Below, in pieces: positions 33,603 through 42,677 of a stretch of 64,000 nucleotides of DNA; positions within the stretch are counted from its first letter, which is position 1; every line of letters starts with the position of its first letter. The stretch is from JABMQB01 sp963677475 (lineage in GTDB: Bacteria > Bacteroidota > Bacteroidia > Bacteroidales > Prolixibacteraceae): NCBI GenBank assembly GCA_963677475.2, contig CAXXQD010000021.1:620001-684000 (forward strand), read 5' to 3'. A program made the position numbers and the translations under genes. The notes below the pieces were generated by a model. It saw nothing but the letters and a program-made list of their open reading frames with translations, did no database searches and was not told the DNA's origin.

Positions 33603-36023
33603 TTATTCTTCATCACCATACTTGTTTTCTTCCAAATATTGTTCAATAAATGGAATTAGTTTGTTTATCTCATATTTAACAAGTTCAATTATTTCTGAGT
33701 TGGTCCCCGGGTTCTTATGATGCAAAATATTCTCTTCCAAGGCCTTTAGATGGGTGAACAATTCCATTGCCTGGATATGTTTTGCCGGTGAAGCTAATTT
33801 ATGAGCAGTTTCGGCAACTAAATCCAAGTTATTTGAGCGATAATTTTTTTCGATTTCATCGATTCCATTTTTCGCTGATCGAATAAAAATTTCCAGCATT
33901 TCCCTAAAAAAGGCTTGGTCGTTGTTTGCCAAATGCATTAACGAATCAAAGTATATGGGAGCTTCTTTGCTGGCTTTTTTTCGCTTAAGTTTTTTCGGAT
34001 CGCGTGTTCTTTCAATATTCAGTTTATCAATTATTAAATCAAATAGTTCCGTTTCTGAAAATGGTTTAGTTAAATAACCAATCATTCCTACCTGGGTGCA
34101 TGCAGCAATATCTTCCGGTTTCGTGGAGGCAGAGATTGCGATAATTTTATTGGAAGGCTTTTCTTTTAAAATGGTTTTTGTGGCATCAATCCCACTTGTT
34201 ACCGGCATATTTATGTCCATCAAAACAATATCTACATTGTTTTCAGAACAAAATGCAATTGCTTCATTGCCATTGACTGCCTCGTTATATTTTATTCTCC
34301 ATTTATTGAATATTCCTTTTAACATAAAGCGGTTGTATTCCTCATCATCGACAACCAAAACCGAAAGTTTTTTAAATTCTTTGGGGATAACCAGGTTCGG
34401 AACTTCGTGATCTTTGATTTTCCTAGGGTCCCCTTCAGGGTAACAAAGCTCCACTGAAACAACCGTGCCTTTGTTTAATTCACTGGAAATGGAAATTCTA
34501 CCATCGTGTAATTCTACAATTTTTTTAACAATTGATAATCCAAGCCCGGTTCCTTTTTGCTTTTTGGGGGAATCGTTTTCGACCTGAACAAATTCATCAA
34601 ATACCGTTTGCTGATCTTGTTCGGAAATGCCAATTCCAGTGTCTTCAACCTTTATTTTGATACACGATTTTTCTTCTACTTTTACGATTTCCGTATGCAG
34701 AGCGACAAAACCTGTTTCTGTAAATTTTATGCTGTTATTGATTAAATTCAGAAGGATTTGTTTTAGCCTGACCGGATCTCCAATCAAGGCAGGGGCTTTT
34801 GTTCCTTTTTCTATAAATTTCAATTCAATTCCTTTAGCATTGGCCTCTGAGCGTTCAATTCCTACTACTTCCTCAAAAACCGAAGATGGCGAAAAATGCT
34901 CTGACCTAAGCTTTAATTTTGAAGCCTGGGCTTTAGTAAAATCAAGGGTGTCGTTTACAATATTTTTTAAATATTGAGCCGATTTGGATAATATAATTAA
35001 TTGTTGCCGGGCTTCATCGCCCATCTTTTTCTGGAGTAATTGCTCGGCCATTCCATGTATGGCATTAATTGGTGTCCGTATTTCGTGGCTTACATTTGAA
35101 GCAAATTGTTCTTTAGCAAGGGCAAACTTTTCGGCTTCCGATTTTGCATTTTGCAATACTTGTTGGCGCTCCCGGGCTTCACGGAAATATTTAAACAGTA
35201 AAAACTCAACCAGCAAGAGAAGCAAGACTGCAATAAAAGAAAATATGGCAAGTATTATATAGGTTTTGGAGGCAAGCCGGTTTGCTTCATTTGTCTTTTC
35301 AAGTAACTCATTAGCTTCCGTTTCTTCAGCCTGTAAAATCAAGTCGGATAATTGTTCGCTTAGGTTCAGGTTCTTCTCAATAAGTTTCGATTCGAGTATA
35401 TTGAATTGTTTGCCCTGCTCTTGAATACTTGATTCTATTTCTTTTATCTCTTGTTTTATTTCTTCGTTCCCCAATTCCCTTTCTATAACTGTGGTGTCAA
35501 TAATGGTTTTTTTGCCGCCAAATATTTTTCTGAAAATACCTTTCTTTCGTTCTGTTTTTAAGGTGTCAATAATTGGTTTTCCGAGTTTGGTATAAATTTC
35601 AGATAATGAAGGTTGACTTTCTTTTGCCGACTCATGCAACTGAAAAATACTTTCCCAAATATTGAGTTTCTCATACAAAGTTGCGATAAGTGAATCGGTA
35701 ATAATACTCTTATCATTTTCCATTATTGGCTGGTTGGCAAGCTTATTTAAACTTTCTGAAACTTTATTTCGGTTTGAATTATAAAGTTCTGCTGTTTGTT
35801 CTTCATTGGTAAGAATATAAATCCTAACGTTGTTTTCTATCTCCGAAAGATCGGCGGCAATACTTTTTATTACCAAAAGTTTATTGTCAGGTATGGCTGC
35901 CTGGTGAATGGAATTTACAATTTGGGACAAACTTTTATAACCAAAATATCCTAAGGTGATTATCGCAAAGGCAATGATAATTGAAAGTACAGAGGTTTGT
36001 ATTTTAATATCCGGCTTTTTCAT
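33603..36023 (-). CDS. Hybrid sensor histidine kinase with receiver and HPt domains
   Basis: 806 residues. Membrane helices near 13-32 and 252-275 enclose a periplasmic helical sensor (about 35-250) of the four-helix type, with an unusual basic stretch (RKKGIFRKIFGGKK) near 158-170. The cytoplasmic part has HisKA (NVSHEIRTPINAIHGM, His near 313), HATPase_c (LINNSIKFTETG near 423; GTGLGLSIVKK near 493), a receiver (LVVDDEEYNRFML near 550; VLMDINMPVTSGID near 600) and a terminal HPt domain (AETAHKLASPAKHI, His near 749). The architecture supports a multistep phosphorelay from His to Asp to HPt to the sigma-54 regulator downstream. Confidence 0.94.
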   Translation of the reverse strand: MKKPDIKIQTSVLSIIIAFAIITLGYFGYKSLSQIVNSIHQAAIPDNKLLVIKSIAADLSEIENNVRIYILTNEEQTAELYNSNRNKVSESLNKLANQPIMENDKSIITDSLIATLYEKLNIWESIFQLHESAKESQPSLSEIYTKLGKPIIDTLKTERKKGIFRKIFGGKKTIIDTTVIERELGNEEIKQEIKEIESSIQEQGKQFNILESKLIEKNLNLSEQLSDLILQAEETEANELLEKTNEANRLASKTYIILAIFSFIAVLLLLLVEFLLFKYFREARERQQVLQNAKSEAEKFALAKEQFASNVSHEIRTPINAIHGMAEQLLQKKMGDEARQQLIILSKSAQYLKNIVNDTLDFTKAQASKLKLRSEHFSPSSVFEEVVGIERSEANAKGIELKFIEKGTKAPALIGDPVRLKQILLNLINNSIKFTETGFVALHTEIVKVEEKSCIKIKVEDTGIGISEQDQQTVFDEFVQVENDSPKKQKGTGLGLSIVKKIVELHDGRISISSELNKGTVVSVELCYPEGDPRKIKDHEVPNLVIPKEFKKLSVLVVDDEEYNRFMLKGIFNKWRIKYNEAVNGNEAIAFCSENNVDIVLMDINMPVTSGIDATKTILKEKPSNKIIAISASTKPEDIAACTQVGMIGYLTKPFSETELFDLIIDKLNIERTRDPKKLKRKKASKEAPIYFDSLMHLANNDQAFFREMLEIFIRSAKNGIDEIEKNYRSNNLDLVAETAHKLASPAKHIQAMELFTHLKALEENILHHKNPGTNSEIIELVKYEINKLIPFIEQYLEENKYGDEE

Positions 36024-36081
36024 TGTATTGCTAATTTAAACATCCTCGGCAATAAAATGAATTTTGCAAACGAATATTTTT

Positions 36082-36138
36082 TTGGGTGTGTCGAATTCTA
36101 ATTTGACACTTTTAAGCGGTTTGGAAACCGCTTCACCC
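36082..36138. repeat. Structured direct repeat, copy A
   Basis: 57 bp: starts TTGGGTGTG, has an AATTC-AATTTG core, then the palindrome AAGCGGTTTGGAAACCGCTT (36114-36133) and ends CACCC. The outer GGGTG and CACCC could also pair. It matches copy B (36191-36248) with one indel and several changes; two stem pairs differ in a compensated way. Confidence 0.6.
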
Positions 36139-36153
36139 ACGTTAAATAAGTAA

Positions 36154-36181
36154 AAAGCCAACCCTTTACAGAGCTGGCTTT
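36154..36181 (-). terminator. Terminator of the mut operon
   Basis: AAAGCCA (36154-36160) pairs with TGGCTTT (36175-36181). On the minus strand the stem is followed by TTAC and T-rich sequence. It lies about 70 bp after the mutB stop. Confidence 0.6.
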
Positions 36182-36190
36182 ACTATCTTT

Positions 36191-36248
36191 TTGGGTGTGA
36201 TAAATTCCAATTTGCCACATTTAAAGCAATTTGGAAATTGCTTCACCT
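36191..36248. repeat. Structured direct repeat, copy B
   Basis: 58 bp related to copy A, ending two bases from the mutB stop. Its palindrome AAGCAATTTGGAAATTGCTT has AA/TT where copy A has GG/CC, so the stem is kept while the bases change. Confidence 0.6.
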
Positions 36249-36249
36249 T

Positions 36250-38406
36250 TTAGTCTTCTTTATAAGCTTCGATTAAAATTTCCAGTATTTTTTTACCGGC
36301 AGCAGCAACACTGGTCCCGGGACCAAAAATGGCAACTGCACCTGCATCGTACAAATATTGGTAATCCTGTGCAGGGATAACGCCCCCGCAAATAACCATA
36401 ATGTCGTCGCGGCCAAGTTTCTTCAGCTCTTCAATAATTGCAGGAACCAAAGTTTTATGTCCGGCTGCAAGCGAAGAAACACCCACTACATGCACATCGT
36501 TTTCGACCGCTTGTTTTGCACTTTCTTCAGGAGTTTGGAACAATGGTCCCATGTCTACATCAAAACCAAGGTCGGCATAACCTGTAGCCACAACTTTTGC
36601 ACCACGGTCGTGGCCATCCTGCCCCATTTTGGCAATCATAATCCTTGGCTGACGGCCTTCCATTTCAGCAAACTTTTTGGTAAGTTCCTGTGCTTCCTGG
36701 AATTCTGACTTATCTTTTGCTTCTGATTTATACACGCCTTCAATTGTTCTAATTACTGCTTTATATCTTCCTGCAACTGCTTCACAAGCATCGGAAATCT
36801 CACCCAAAGATGCACGTTTTTTTGCAGCTTCAACAGCTAATTCCAATAAATTTCCTTTTCCTGATTTTGCACTTTCGGTAATGGCTTTTAAAGCGGTCTG
36901 CACTTCTTCTTCATTTCTTTCTGCACGTAATTTTTTCAAGCGTTCGATTTGCGATAAACGCACGGCAGTGTTGTCGATTTCCAGAATATCAATTGGATCT
37001 TCTTTTTCCAAACGATATTTATTAACTCCAACAATGGTTTGCGATCCACCATCAATTTTGCCTTGCGCGCGCGCAGCAGCTTCTTCAATCCTCATTTTAG
37101 GCACGCCGGTTTCAATGGCTTTTGCCATTCCCCCAAGTTCTTCAACTTCTTGTATTAAAGCCCAGGCTTTGTCGGCAAGTTCTTTAGTTAGTGTTTCCAC
37201 ATAATATGAACCTGCCCATGGATCGGCTGAACGGCAAATCTCAGTTTCTTGTTGGATATACAATTGAGTGTTCCTGGCAATCCTTGCTGAAAAATCGGTT
37301 GGCAAAGCAATTGCTTCATCCAGTGCATTGGTATGCAAACTTTGGGTTCCTCCTAAGGTTGCAGCCATTGCTTCGATTGCAGTACGCCCAACATTGTTAA
37401 ACGGATCCTGCTCGGTTAACGACCAACCGGAAGTTTGTGAGTGTGTCCTTAATGCCATCGACTTGGGATTTTTAGGATTAAATTGTTTCACCAATTTTGC
37501 CCAAATCATTCGCGCAGCGCGCATTTTGGCAATTTCCATAAAGTGGTTCATACCCACAGCCCAGAAGAATGATAGACGTGGAGCAAAAGCATCAATATCC
37601 AATCCGGCTTTTACTCCAGTGCGGAGGTAATCAAGTCCATCGGCTAGTGTGTAAGCCATTTCAATATCGGCTGTTGCACCTGCTTCCTGCATGTGGTAAC
37701 CCGAAATTGAAATGGAGTTGAACTTTGGCATTTTTTGAGATGTGTACTCAAAAATATCTGCAATGATTTTCATGGAAAACTCAGGTGGATAGATGTAAGT
37801 ATTACGCACCATAAATTCTTTAAGAATATCATTTTGAATGGTTCCTGAAAGTTGCTCAAGTGTTGCACCTTGTTCTAATCCAGTAACAATATAAAATGCC
37901 AATACAGGCAGTACTGCACCGTTCATTGTCATTGATACAGACATTTTATCCAAAGGGATTTGATCGAACAGGATTTTCATATCCAAAATTGAGTCGATGG
38001 CAACTCCGGCTTTACCCACATCGCCAATCACCCGTTCGTGATCTGAATCGTATCCACGATGTGTGGCAAGGTCAAATGCTACGGATAATCCTTTTTGTCC
38101 GGCAGCAAGGTTTCTGCGATAAAAAGCGTTTGATTCTTCAGCAGTTGAGAATCCTGCATATTGGCGGATCGTCCATGGGCGCATGGCATACATTGCTGAA
38201 TATGGACCTCTTAGATAAGGGGCTAATCCGGCAGCATAATTTAAATGCTCCATTCCTTCCAAATCTTCTTTGGTGTAAACTGGTTTAACAGGAATTTGCT
38301 CCGGGGTATTCCAGTTTTTCTCAATATTGTTTTTTGTCGACCATTCTGCCGTATTGGCTTGCCCGGTTGCTGCTTTTATATTTATGTCTTTAAAATTCGG
38401 TTTCAT
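36250..38406 (-). CDS. mutB: Methylmalonyl-CoA mutase large (alpha) subunit
   Basis: 718 residues. An adenosylcobalamin-dependent enzyme interconverting (R)-methylmalonyl-CoA and succinyl-CoA in the propionate pathway. The N-terminal TIM barrel shows PYLRGPYSAMYAMRPWTIRQYAGFSTAEESN-type sequence near 62-95 and SVSMTMNGAVLP near 155. The C-terminal B12-binding domain has the cobalt-ligand motif GQDGHDRG (DxHxxG, His near 602), followed by Ser and GG loops (ICGGVIP near 670). The catalytic subunit is intact. It lies downstream of mutA with a four-helix-bundle gene between them. Confidence 0.97.
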   Translation of the reverse strand: MKPNFKDINIKAATGQANTAEWSTKNNIEKNWNTPEQIPVKPVYTKEDLEGMEHLNYAAGLAPYLRGPYSAMYAMRPWTIRQYAGFSTAEESNAFYRRNLAAGQKGLSVAFDLATHRGYDSDHERVIGDVGKAGVAIDSILDMKILFDQIPLDKMSVSMTMNGAVLPVLAFYIVTGLEQGATLEQLSGTIQNDILKEFMVRNTYIYPPEFSMKIIADIFEYTSQKMPKFNSISISGYHMQEAGATADIEMAYTLADGLDYLRTGVKAGLDIDAFAPRLSFFWAVGMNHFMEIAKMRAARMIWAKLVKQFNPKNPKSMALRTHSQTSGWSLTEQDPFNNVGRTAIEAMAATLGGTQSLHTNALDEAIALPTDFSARIARNTQLYIQQETEICRSADPWAGSYYVETLTKELADKAWALIQEVEELGGMAKAIETGVPKMRIEEAAARAQGKIDGGSQTIVGVNKYRLEKEDPIDILEIDNTAVRLSQIERLKKLRAERNEEEVQTALKAITESAKSGKGNLLELAVEAAKKRASLGEISDACEAVAGRYKAVIRTIEGVYKSEAKDKSEFQEAQELTKKFAEMEGRQPRIMIAKMGQDGHDRGAKVVATGYADLGFDVDMGPLFQTPEESAKQAVENDVHVVGVSSLAAGHKTLVPAIIEELKKLGRDDIMVICGGVIPAQDYQYLYDAGAVAIFGPGTSVAAAGKKILEILIEAYKED

Positions 38407-38421
38407 ATTTCTTTAAGATTT

Positions 38422-38454
38422 TAGTATCAAGTATTTAGTGTCAAGTATCAGGAC
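38422..38454. repeat. TACTTG-type repeat flanking the four-helix-bundle gene (3' side)
   Basis: Read on the minus strand it holds GATACTTGACACT and AATACTTGATACT, two imperfect units of about 15 bp with a shared TACTTGA core. It ends a few bases inside the gene's 3' end. Confidence 0.5.
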
Positions 38455-38801
38455 TGTAAACTTGAACGAAACTTGAAAATCATTTTTTGGATTTCTTTAA
38501 TTTCTGAAATAATAGTATCGATTTCATCATTTTTCCCAAATTTCAGATCGATACATAAAAACAACTGTGTTTCAAGTTCAAATGCAGAACCATTTGCAAT
38601 GTCCAGAAACCGCATAAATTCTTTTGCTGTGTTTCTTCCTGCTCCTTCTGCAATATTGGAAGGAATAGAAATAGCTGCTCTTTGCATCTGGTTTGTTAAA
38701 CCATATTGCTGATTCTTAGGAAATGTATCAGTCAATTGGTAAACAGACTTAACCACTTCTCGAGAACGTTGCCATATTTTTAACTCTAAATAATTATGCA
38801 T
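38448..38801 (-). CDS. Four-helix-bundle protein (S23/IVP family) inserted in the mut operon
   Basis: 117 residues. The family signature is plain: LKIWQRSREVVKSVYQLTDTFPKNQQYGLTNQMQRAAISIPSNIAEGAGR, then KEFMRFLDIANGSAFELETQLFL. Members were first seen in intervening sequences of 23S rRNA (the so-called S23 protein) and occur as free-standing genes of unknown function; a relative, Avd, serves diversity-generating retroelements. No reverse transcriptase is nearby. The gene splits mutA from mutB and both sides carry short TACTTG-type tandem repeats (38422-38454 and 38806-38847), suggesting it arrived as a cassette. The surrounding genes read through in the same direction, so the operon probably still works. 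Confidence 0.9.
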   Translation of the reverse strand: MHNYLELKIWQRSREVVKSVYQLTDTFPKNQQYGLTNQMQRAAISIPSNIAEGAGRNTAKEFMRFLDIANGSAFELETQLFLCIDLKFGKNDEIDTIISEIKEIQKMIFKFRSSLQS

Positions 38802-38805
38802 TTTC

Positions 38806-38847
38806 TAGTCTTGCTACTTGCGTCTTGTTACTTGCTACTTGTGTCTT
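38806..38847. repeat. TACTTG-type repeat flanking the four-helix-bundle gene (5' side)
   Basis: CTTGCTACTTG occurs at 38810-38820 and again at 38831-38841, 21 bp apart, with related TCTTGTTACTTG between them. It lies between the mutA stop and the four-helix-bundle start, in opposite orientation to the repeats on the other side. Confidence 0.5.
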
Positions 38848-38851
38848 TAAT

Positions 38852-40714
38852 TTATATTCCCAATTTATTTTGGTATTCTTTCAACTCTTCCAGTATATTA
38901 CTTTTCACATGAATAAAGTTTGTAATCCCTTTTTCTTCCAGTTCTACTTTGCAAGCGGGAGCGCCGGCAACAACCAAAATCTCATCATCGATTTTTGAAT
39001 TTAAGACAGGTGCAAGGCTGGCATATTCATCATCTGAACTGCAAAGAACAATAATATCGGCATTGGCTTCTTTTGCTGCTTTCACGCCTTCTGCAATGCT
39101 TTCGAAACCGTTATTGTCGATTACTTTGAATCCGGCTACTGCAAAAAAGTTGCAGCTAAACTGTGCACGCGCTTTTCGAAAAGTTAAATTTCCTATGGTC
39201 AACATAAATGCTACAGGGCGTTTGTTTTCCTTTGAATACATATCGGTTGTATAGCGCAAAGCTTCGAAAGCCTGTGCTCCACGATATGGTTTTAAGGTTT
39301 CAACTTCCGCATCCGGTTCAGTTAAATCAACTGGATCGAATAATGATCCGTCAAAATCGGCATCAATCTTTTCGGTGAAATTAGGGAATTGATTTGTTCC
39401 CAATAAATTTTCGCGACGAAGTGCAATGTTTTGGTCTTTTTTGGCTGCCATAGTTTTTATTTCGCTTTGCACAAAGCCTTCTTTGAACGCAGCAATAAAC
39501 CCACCTTTTTCCTGAATGGTAAGGAAAAGTTTCCAAGCCTCATCAACCAGCGAAGTTGTTAAGTTTTCAATGTAATAAGAACCAGCTGCAGGATCTGCTA
39601 TTTTATTTAAATGTGATTCTTCCTTAAGAAGAGCCTGTTGGTTACGGGCAATTCTTTCTGAGAATTCAGTAGTTTCTTCGTAAATGGCATTAAAAGGTAG
39701 CACAGTTATTGAATGAGCTCCACCAATTGCGGCAGACATTGCTTCAGTTTGTGTTCTCAACATGTTCACATATGGATCATAAACTGTTTTGTTATAACGA
39801 TTATTTTCACTGTGTACAATCATTTTCGCTGAACACTTGCATTCAGGAGAATAAGCTTCAACAATTTTTGACCAAAGCAATCTTCCGGCGCGTAGTTTCG
39901 CAATTTCCATAAAGTAGTTATTGCTCACTCCCATGTTGAACTTAATGTTTTTTGCTACATCATCTATTTTTAGACCCAAATCTGTTAACTGGGTTAAATA
40001 TTCAGCTCCTTGTGCAAGAGAGAAAGCTAGTTCCTGAACAATGGATGATCCACTATTTGCAAAGAACTTTCCATGAACACCAACTACCCTGAATTTAGGG
40101 AGTTCTTTTGTTCCTTCGATCAGAACTTTAAGGTTAGCAACAGCTTCGGTATCAAACTTGCCTTTTAGTACAAATGAACCAATTGGGTCGATGGATGAAG
40201 AGGCAACTACATTTTTATTTTCCCATTTTCCTCCATCAATGTATTCTGCAAAAACTTGAGAACAAGAAATAGAATCATCAGGGCAAACAAGGTTAACTTC
40301 AGCTGCTTCCATACAAATGTCTTTTAAAAGAACCGCAAGGTTTTCTTTGGTAATAGCACTGCAGTCACTGAAATAAAAACCTAGTGAAGTAATTCCTTTT
40401 CCAAGAATATCCAGTGCTTTTTTATTTGCACTTTCAAAATCGTCAACAATAATATTTTGACGAACCAGCCAGTCATTATTGTTTTTATTATTTCCGCGTA
40501 CAAATGGAAATTCGCCAGGCAAAGAATTCAGATGGTCCATGCCTTCCAAGTTCTCTTCTCTGTAATAGGGGTTTACCTTAAAGCCCTCGTATGTTTTCCA
40601 TACTAGCGCTCTTTCGTAATCTTTGCCTTTTAAATCAGCATTGATTTTGTCTTCCCATTGCTTTGTTGAAACGGGCTCAAATTCACTGAAAAGGTTTATT
40701 TTATTTTTAGTCAT
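38852..40714 (-). CDS. mutA: Methylmalonyl-CoA mutase small (beta) subunit
   Basis: 620 residues, the usual length of the small subunit. It has the same fold as MutB: EGMDHLNSLPGEFPFVRG near 57 and a TIM barrel with INLVCP-like strands. The C-terminal domain is B12-like but lacks the DxHxxG cobalt ligand: the corresponding stretch reads FFAVAGFKVIDNNGFES, as expected for the non-catalytic partner that stabilises MutB. It is the first gene of mutA-(four-helix bundle)-mutB, with its own -7 box upstream. meaB and epimerase genes are not in the window. Confidence 0.93.
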   Translation of the reverse strand: MTKNKINLFSEFEPVSTKQWEDKINADLKGKDYERALVWKTYEGFKVNPYYREENLEGMDHLNSLPGEFPFVRGNNKNNNDWLVRQNIIVDDFESANKKALDILGKGITSLGFYFSDCSAITKENLAVLLKDICMEAAEVNLVCPDDSISCSQVFAEYIDGGKWENKNVVASSSIDPIGSFVLKGKFDTEAVANLKVLIEGTKELPKFRVVGVHGKFFANSGSSIVQELAFSLAQGAEYLTQLTDLGLKIDDVAKNIKFNMGVSNNYFMEIAKLRAGRLLWSKIVEAYSPECKCSAKMIVHSENNRYNKTVYDPYVNMLRTQTEAMSAAIGGAHSITVLPFNAIYEETTEFSERIARNQQALLKEESHLNKIADPAAGSYYIENLTTSLVDEAWKLFLTIQEKGGFIAAFKEGFVQSEIKTMAAKKDQNIALRRENLLGTNQFPNFTEKIDADFDGSLFDPVDLTEPDAEVETLKPYRGAQAFEALRYTTDMYSKENKRPVAFMLTIGNLTFRKARAQFSCNFFAVAGFKVIDNNGFESIAEGVKAAKEANADIIVLCSSDDEYASLAPVLNSKIDDEILVVAGAPACKVELEEKGITNFIHVKSNILEELKEYQNKLGI

Positions 40715-40740
40715 ATTGAAACTTTTTGATAATCAGGCTG

Positions 40741-40748
40741 CAAAATTA
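40741..40748 (-). promoter_or_regulatory. Likely -7 box of the mut operon
   Basis: Minus strand TAATTTTG is an exact TAnnTTTG match 26 bp before the mutA start. A TTG lies 23 bp further upstream, at the long end of the allowed spacing. Confidence 0.45.
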
Positions 40749-41093
40749 GCCCTTTTTACATTCCTCGGAGGCAATATTAAAGGATTTTAACGCAAGGTTA
40801 ACAAATATACTGATGAATATCAGGGATTTAAACATGTATAAATGTGCATATGTTTATGTTCTCACTCGCCTTATTTGTATTGTTTGGACTTCTCTTTCAG
40901 AAGAACATTAAATTCCACTTGCAGAATATTAACATATTTTAACAAATCTCCATAAAGCCTATAAATAAAGGAATAAGTGAATATTAAATGAAATAATGTT
41001 AAGCAAAAATAAATAATAAATAAACAAAATACTGTTTAAGAATGTCATAGTGGTTGTTAAACAAAATGTAGACATAGAATTAAAACTTTTATT
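40749..41093. other. AT-rich divergent intergenic region, no gene seen
   Basis: About 345 bp between mutA and the first fasciclin gene. It holds only a TGTTTAA/TTAAACA 7-bp inverted repeat (about 41032-41062) ahead of the fasciclin start. No exact TAnnTTTG box on the plus strand and no RNA gene was recognised. Confidence 0.4.
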
Positions 41094-42011
41094 ATGGAAA
41101 CAAGATTTAAACTTTTACAATTTTTCTTACTTGCTGGAATTATCTTTTTTGCAGCTTGTGAAGATGACGATGATGGAATGGAGGTTCAACAATCTTTAAA
41201 CATTGTTGAGGTTGCGCAAGAAGCAGGACAGTTTGATATTTTAATTGCAGCTGCTCAAAGAACTGGTTTAGATGGTTTTTTGAGTTCTGAAAACAACATA
41301 ACTGTATTTGCTCCAACTGACCAGGCATTTGAGAACCTACTTTCAGAACTAAATCTTTCAAGTTTGGATGATATTGATAATGCCACATTGACTAACATTC
41401 TAAAATACCATGTTATTGGGTCAAAGGCAATGTCTGCTGATTTGAGCTCAGGTTACTATCCAACATTATCAACTTTCAGCGATAATTCTTTATCAATGTT
41501 TATTAATACTGAAGGCGGGGTTTATATCAATAAATCTGCTATGGTAACATCTGCTGATGTTCCAGCTAACAATGGTGTTATTCATGTGGTAGATAAAGTT
41601 ATTATGCCTCCTTCTGTAGTAAATATTGCATTGGATAATGACAATTTTTCTATCCTTGTTGAAGCCGTTGTTAAAGCTGGATTGGTTGATGCTTTGAGTG
41701 CTTCCGGTCCATTTACTGTATTTGCTCCAACCAATGCTGCTTTTGAAACTTTGTTTGATGAGCTTGGCGTTTCAGGGATTACAGACTTAAGCGCTGATGC
41801 ATTATTACCAATACTAACTTACCATGTGGTAAGCGGCAATGTTTTGTCAACCGATTTGAGTAGTGGCGAAGTTGGAACTCTTAACACAAATAAGAAATTG
41901 ATGATTGACTTGTCATCAGGAGTAATGATTAATGAAAGCTCTGTTATCGCTGCTGATATTCAGGGAACAAACGGAGTGGTACACGTAATTAACAAAGTGC
42001 TTATTCCTTAA
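41094..42011 (+). CDS. Lipoprotein with two fasciclin (FAS1) domains
   Basis: 305 residues. The lipoprotein signal ends in FFAAC (Cys 22), followed by an acidic EDDDDG spacer that may favour sorting to the outer surface (inference). Two FAS1 domains follow (about 38-168 and 172-305), each with the FAS1 core: ITVFAPTDQAF then ILKYHVIGS, and FTVFAPTNAAF then LTYHVVSGN, ending VIHVVDKVIM and VVHVINKVLIP. FAS1 domains mediate adhesion. The second domain is very close to the single domain of the next gene, pointing to local duplication. A 37-bp gap to the next gene suggests one transcript. Confidence 0.92.
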   Translation: METRFKLLQFFLLAGIIFFAACEDDDDGMEVQQSLNIVEVAQEAGQFDILIAAAQRTGLDGFLSSENNITVFAPTDQAFENLLSELNLSSLDDIDNATLTNILKYHVIGSKAMSADLSSGYYPTLSTFSDNSLSMFINTEGGVYINKSAMVTSADVPANNGVIHVVDKVIMPPSVVNIALDNDNFSILVEAVVKAGLVDALSASGPFTVFAPTNAAFETLFDELGVSGITDLSADALLPILTYHVVSGNVLSTDLSSGEVGTLNTNKKLMIDLSSGVMINESSVIAADIQGTNGVVHVINKVLIP

Positions 42012-42048
42012 AACAAAAACAAATTAAATAACAATTAAAATTTACACA

Positions 42049-42618
42049 ATGAAAACTATTATTAGAACATTCGCAGTTGCATTATTAGCAACATTTACCC
42101 TATCATTAAGTGCATCAGAACTATTAAACTCTAACTTAATTGAAGTAGAACCTTCAATGGTACTGGAAGAGTGGATGCTGGAAGAAACAAATTTTGAAAC
42201 AGTTGAAGAAGCAGGAACAGTAGTAGATATTGCCATTTCTAACCCTGATTTTTCAATCTTAGTAGAGGCAGTTTCAAAAGCAGGATTGGTTGAAGCTTTG
42301 AGCGCTGAAGGGCCCTTCACTGTTTTTGCACCTACAAACGATGCATTTAGCAGCTTGTTTACTAAACTCGGAGTTAAGGGAGTTTCTGATCTAACGGTTG
42401 AACAATTAATGCCAATATTAACCTATCATGTTGTTTCCGGGAAAGTGAAGTCTACAGATTTGTCAAATGGTATGGTAAGTACACTCAACGAAAGCAATAA
42501 ACTTAAAGTTGACCTTTCAAATGGTGTAAAAATTAATTCAAGCAATGTAATAGCAGCTGATATCCATGGCAAAAATGGAGTAATCCATGTAATTGATGCA
42601 GTTCTTTTACCACGTTAG
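42049..42618 (+). CDS. Secreted single fasciclin (FAS1) domain protein
   Basis: 189 residues with a Sec signal peptide (about 1-22, ending LSLSA). An acidic linker (about 24-58) leads to one FAS1 domain (about 60-189): FSILVEAVSKAGLVEALS, GPFTVFAPTNDAF, MPILTYHVVSGK and GVIHVIDAVLLP. No lipobox, so it is exported and soluble or periplasmic, in contrast to the lipoprotein upstream. A clear terminator follows. Confidence 0.92.
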   Translation: MKTIIRTFAVALLATFTLSLSASELLNSNLIEVEPSMVLEEWMLEETNFETVEEAGTVVDIAISNPDFSILVEAVSKAGLVEALSAEGPFTVFAPTNDAFSSLFTKLGVKGVSDLTVEQLMPILTYHVVSGKVKSTDLSNGMVSTLNESNKLKVDLSNGVKINSSNVIAADIHGKNGVIHVIDAVLLPR

Positions 42619-42651
42619 ATAATAAATACCACGACAAATATTTTTCCTTTG

Positions 42652-42677
42652 GTGCTGCTTCAGAAATGGGGCAGCAC
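42652..42677 (+). terminator. Terminator of the fasciclin operon
   Basis: GTGCTGC (42652-42658) pairs with GCAGCAC (42671-42677), followed by TTTTTG. Confidence 0.75.

Noticed and set aside
36677..37204. 175-codon plus-strand frame inside mutB.
   Set aside because: A shadow of the strongly supported mutB gene on the other strand, without motifs of its own.
38448..38801. Diversity-generating retroelement (Avd-like gene).
   Set aside because: No reverse transcriptase, template repeat or variable repeat is present in the window; the sequence fits the general S23/IVP family.
38806..38847. CRISPR-like short repeats beside the four-helix-bundle gene.
   Set aside because: Units are imperfect, about 11-21 bp, with no regular unique spacers and no cas genes. 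The same holds for the 14-bp units at 58751-58789 and the pair at 54127-54425.
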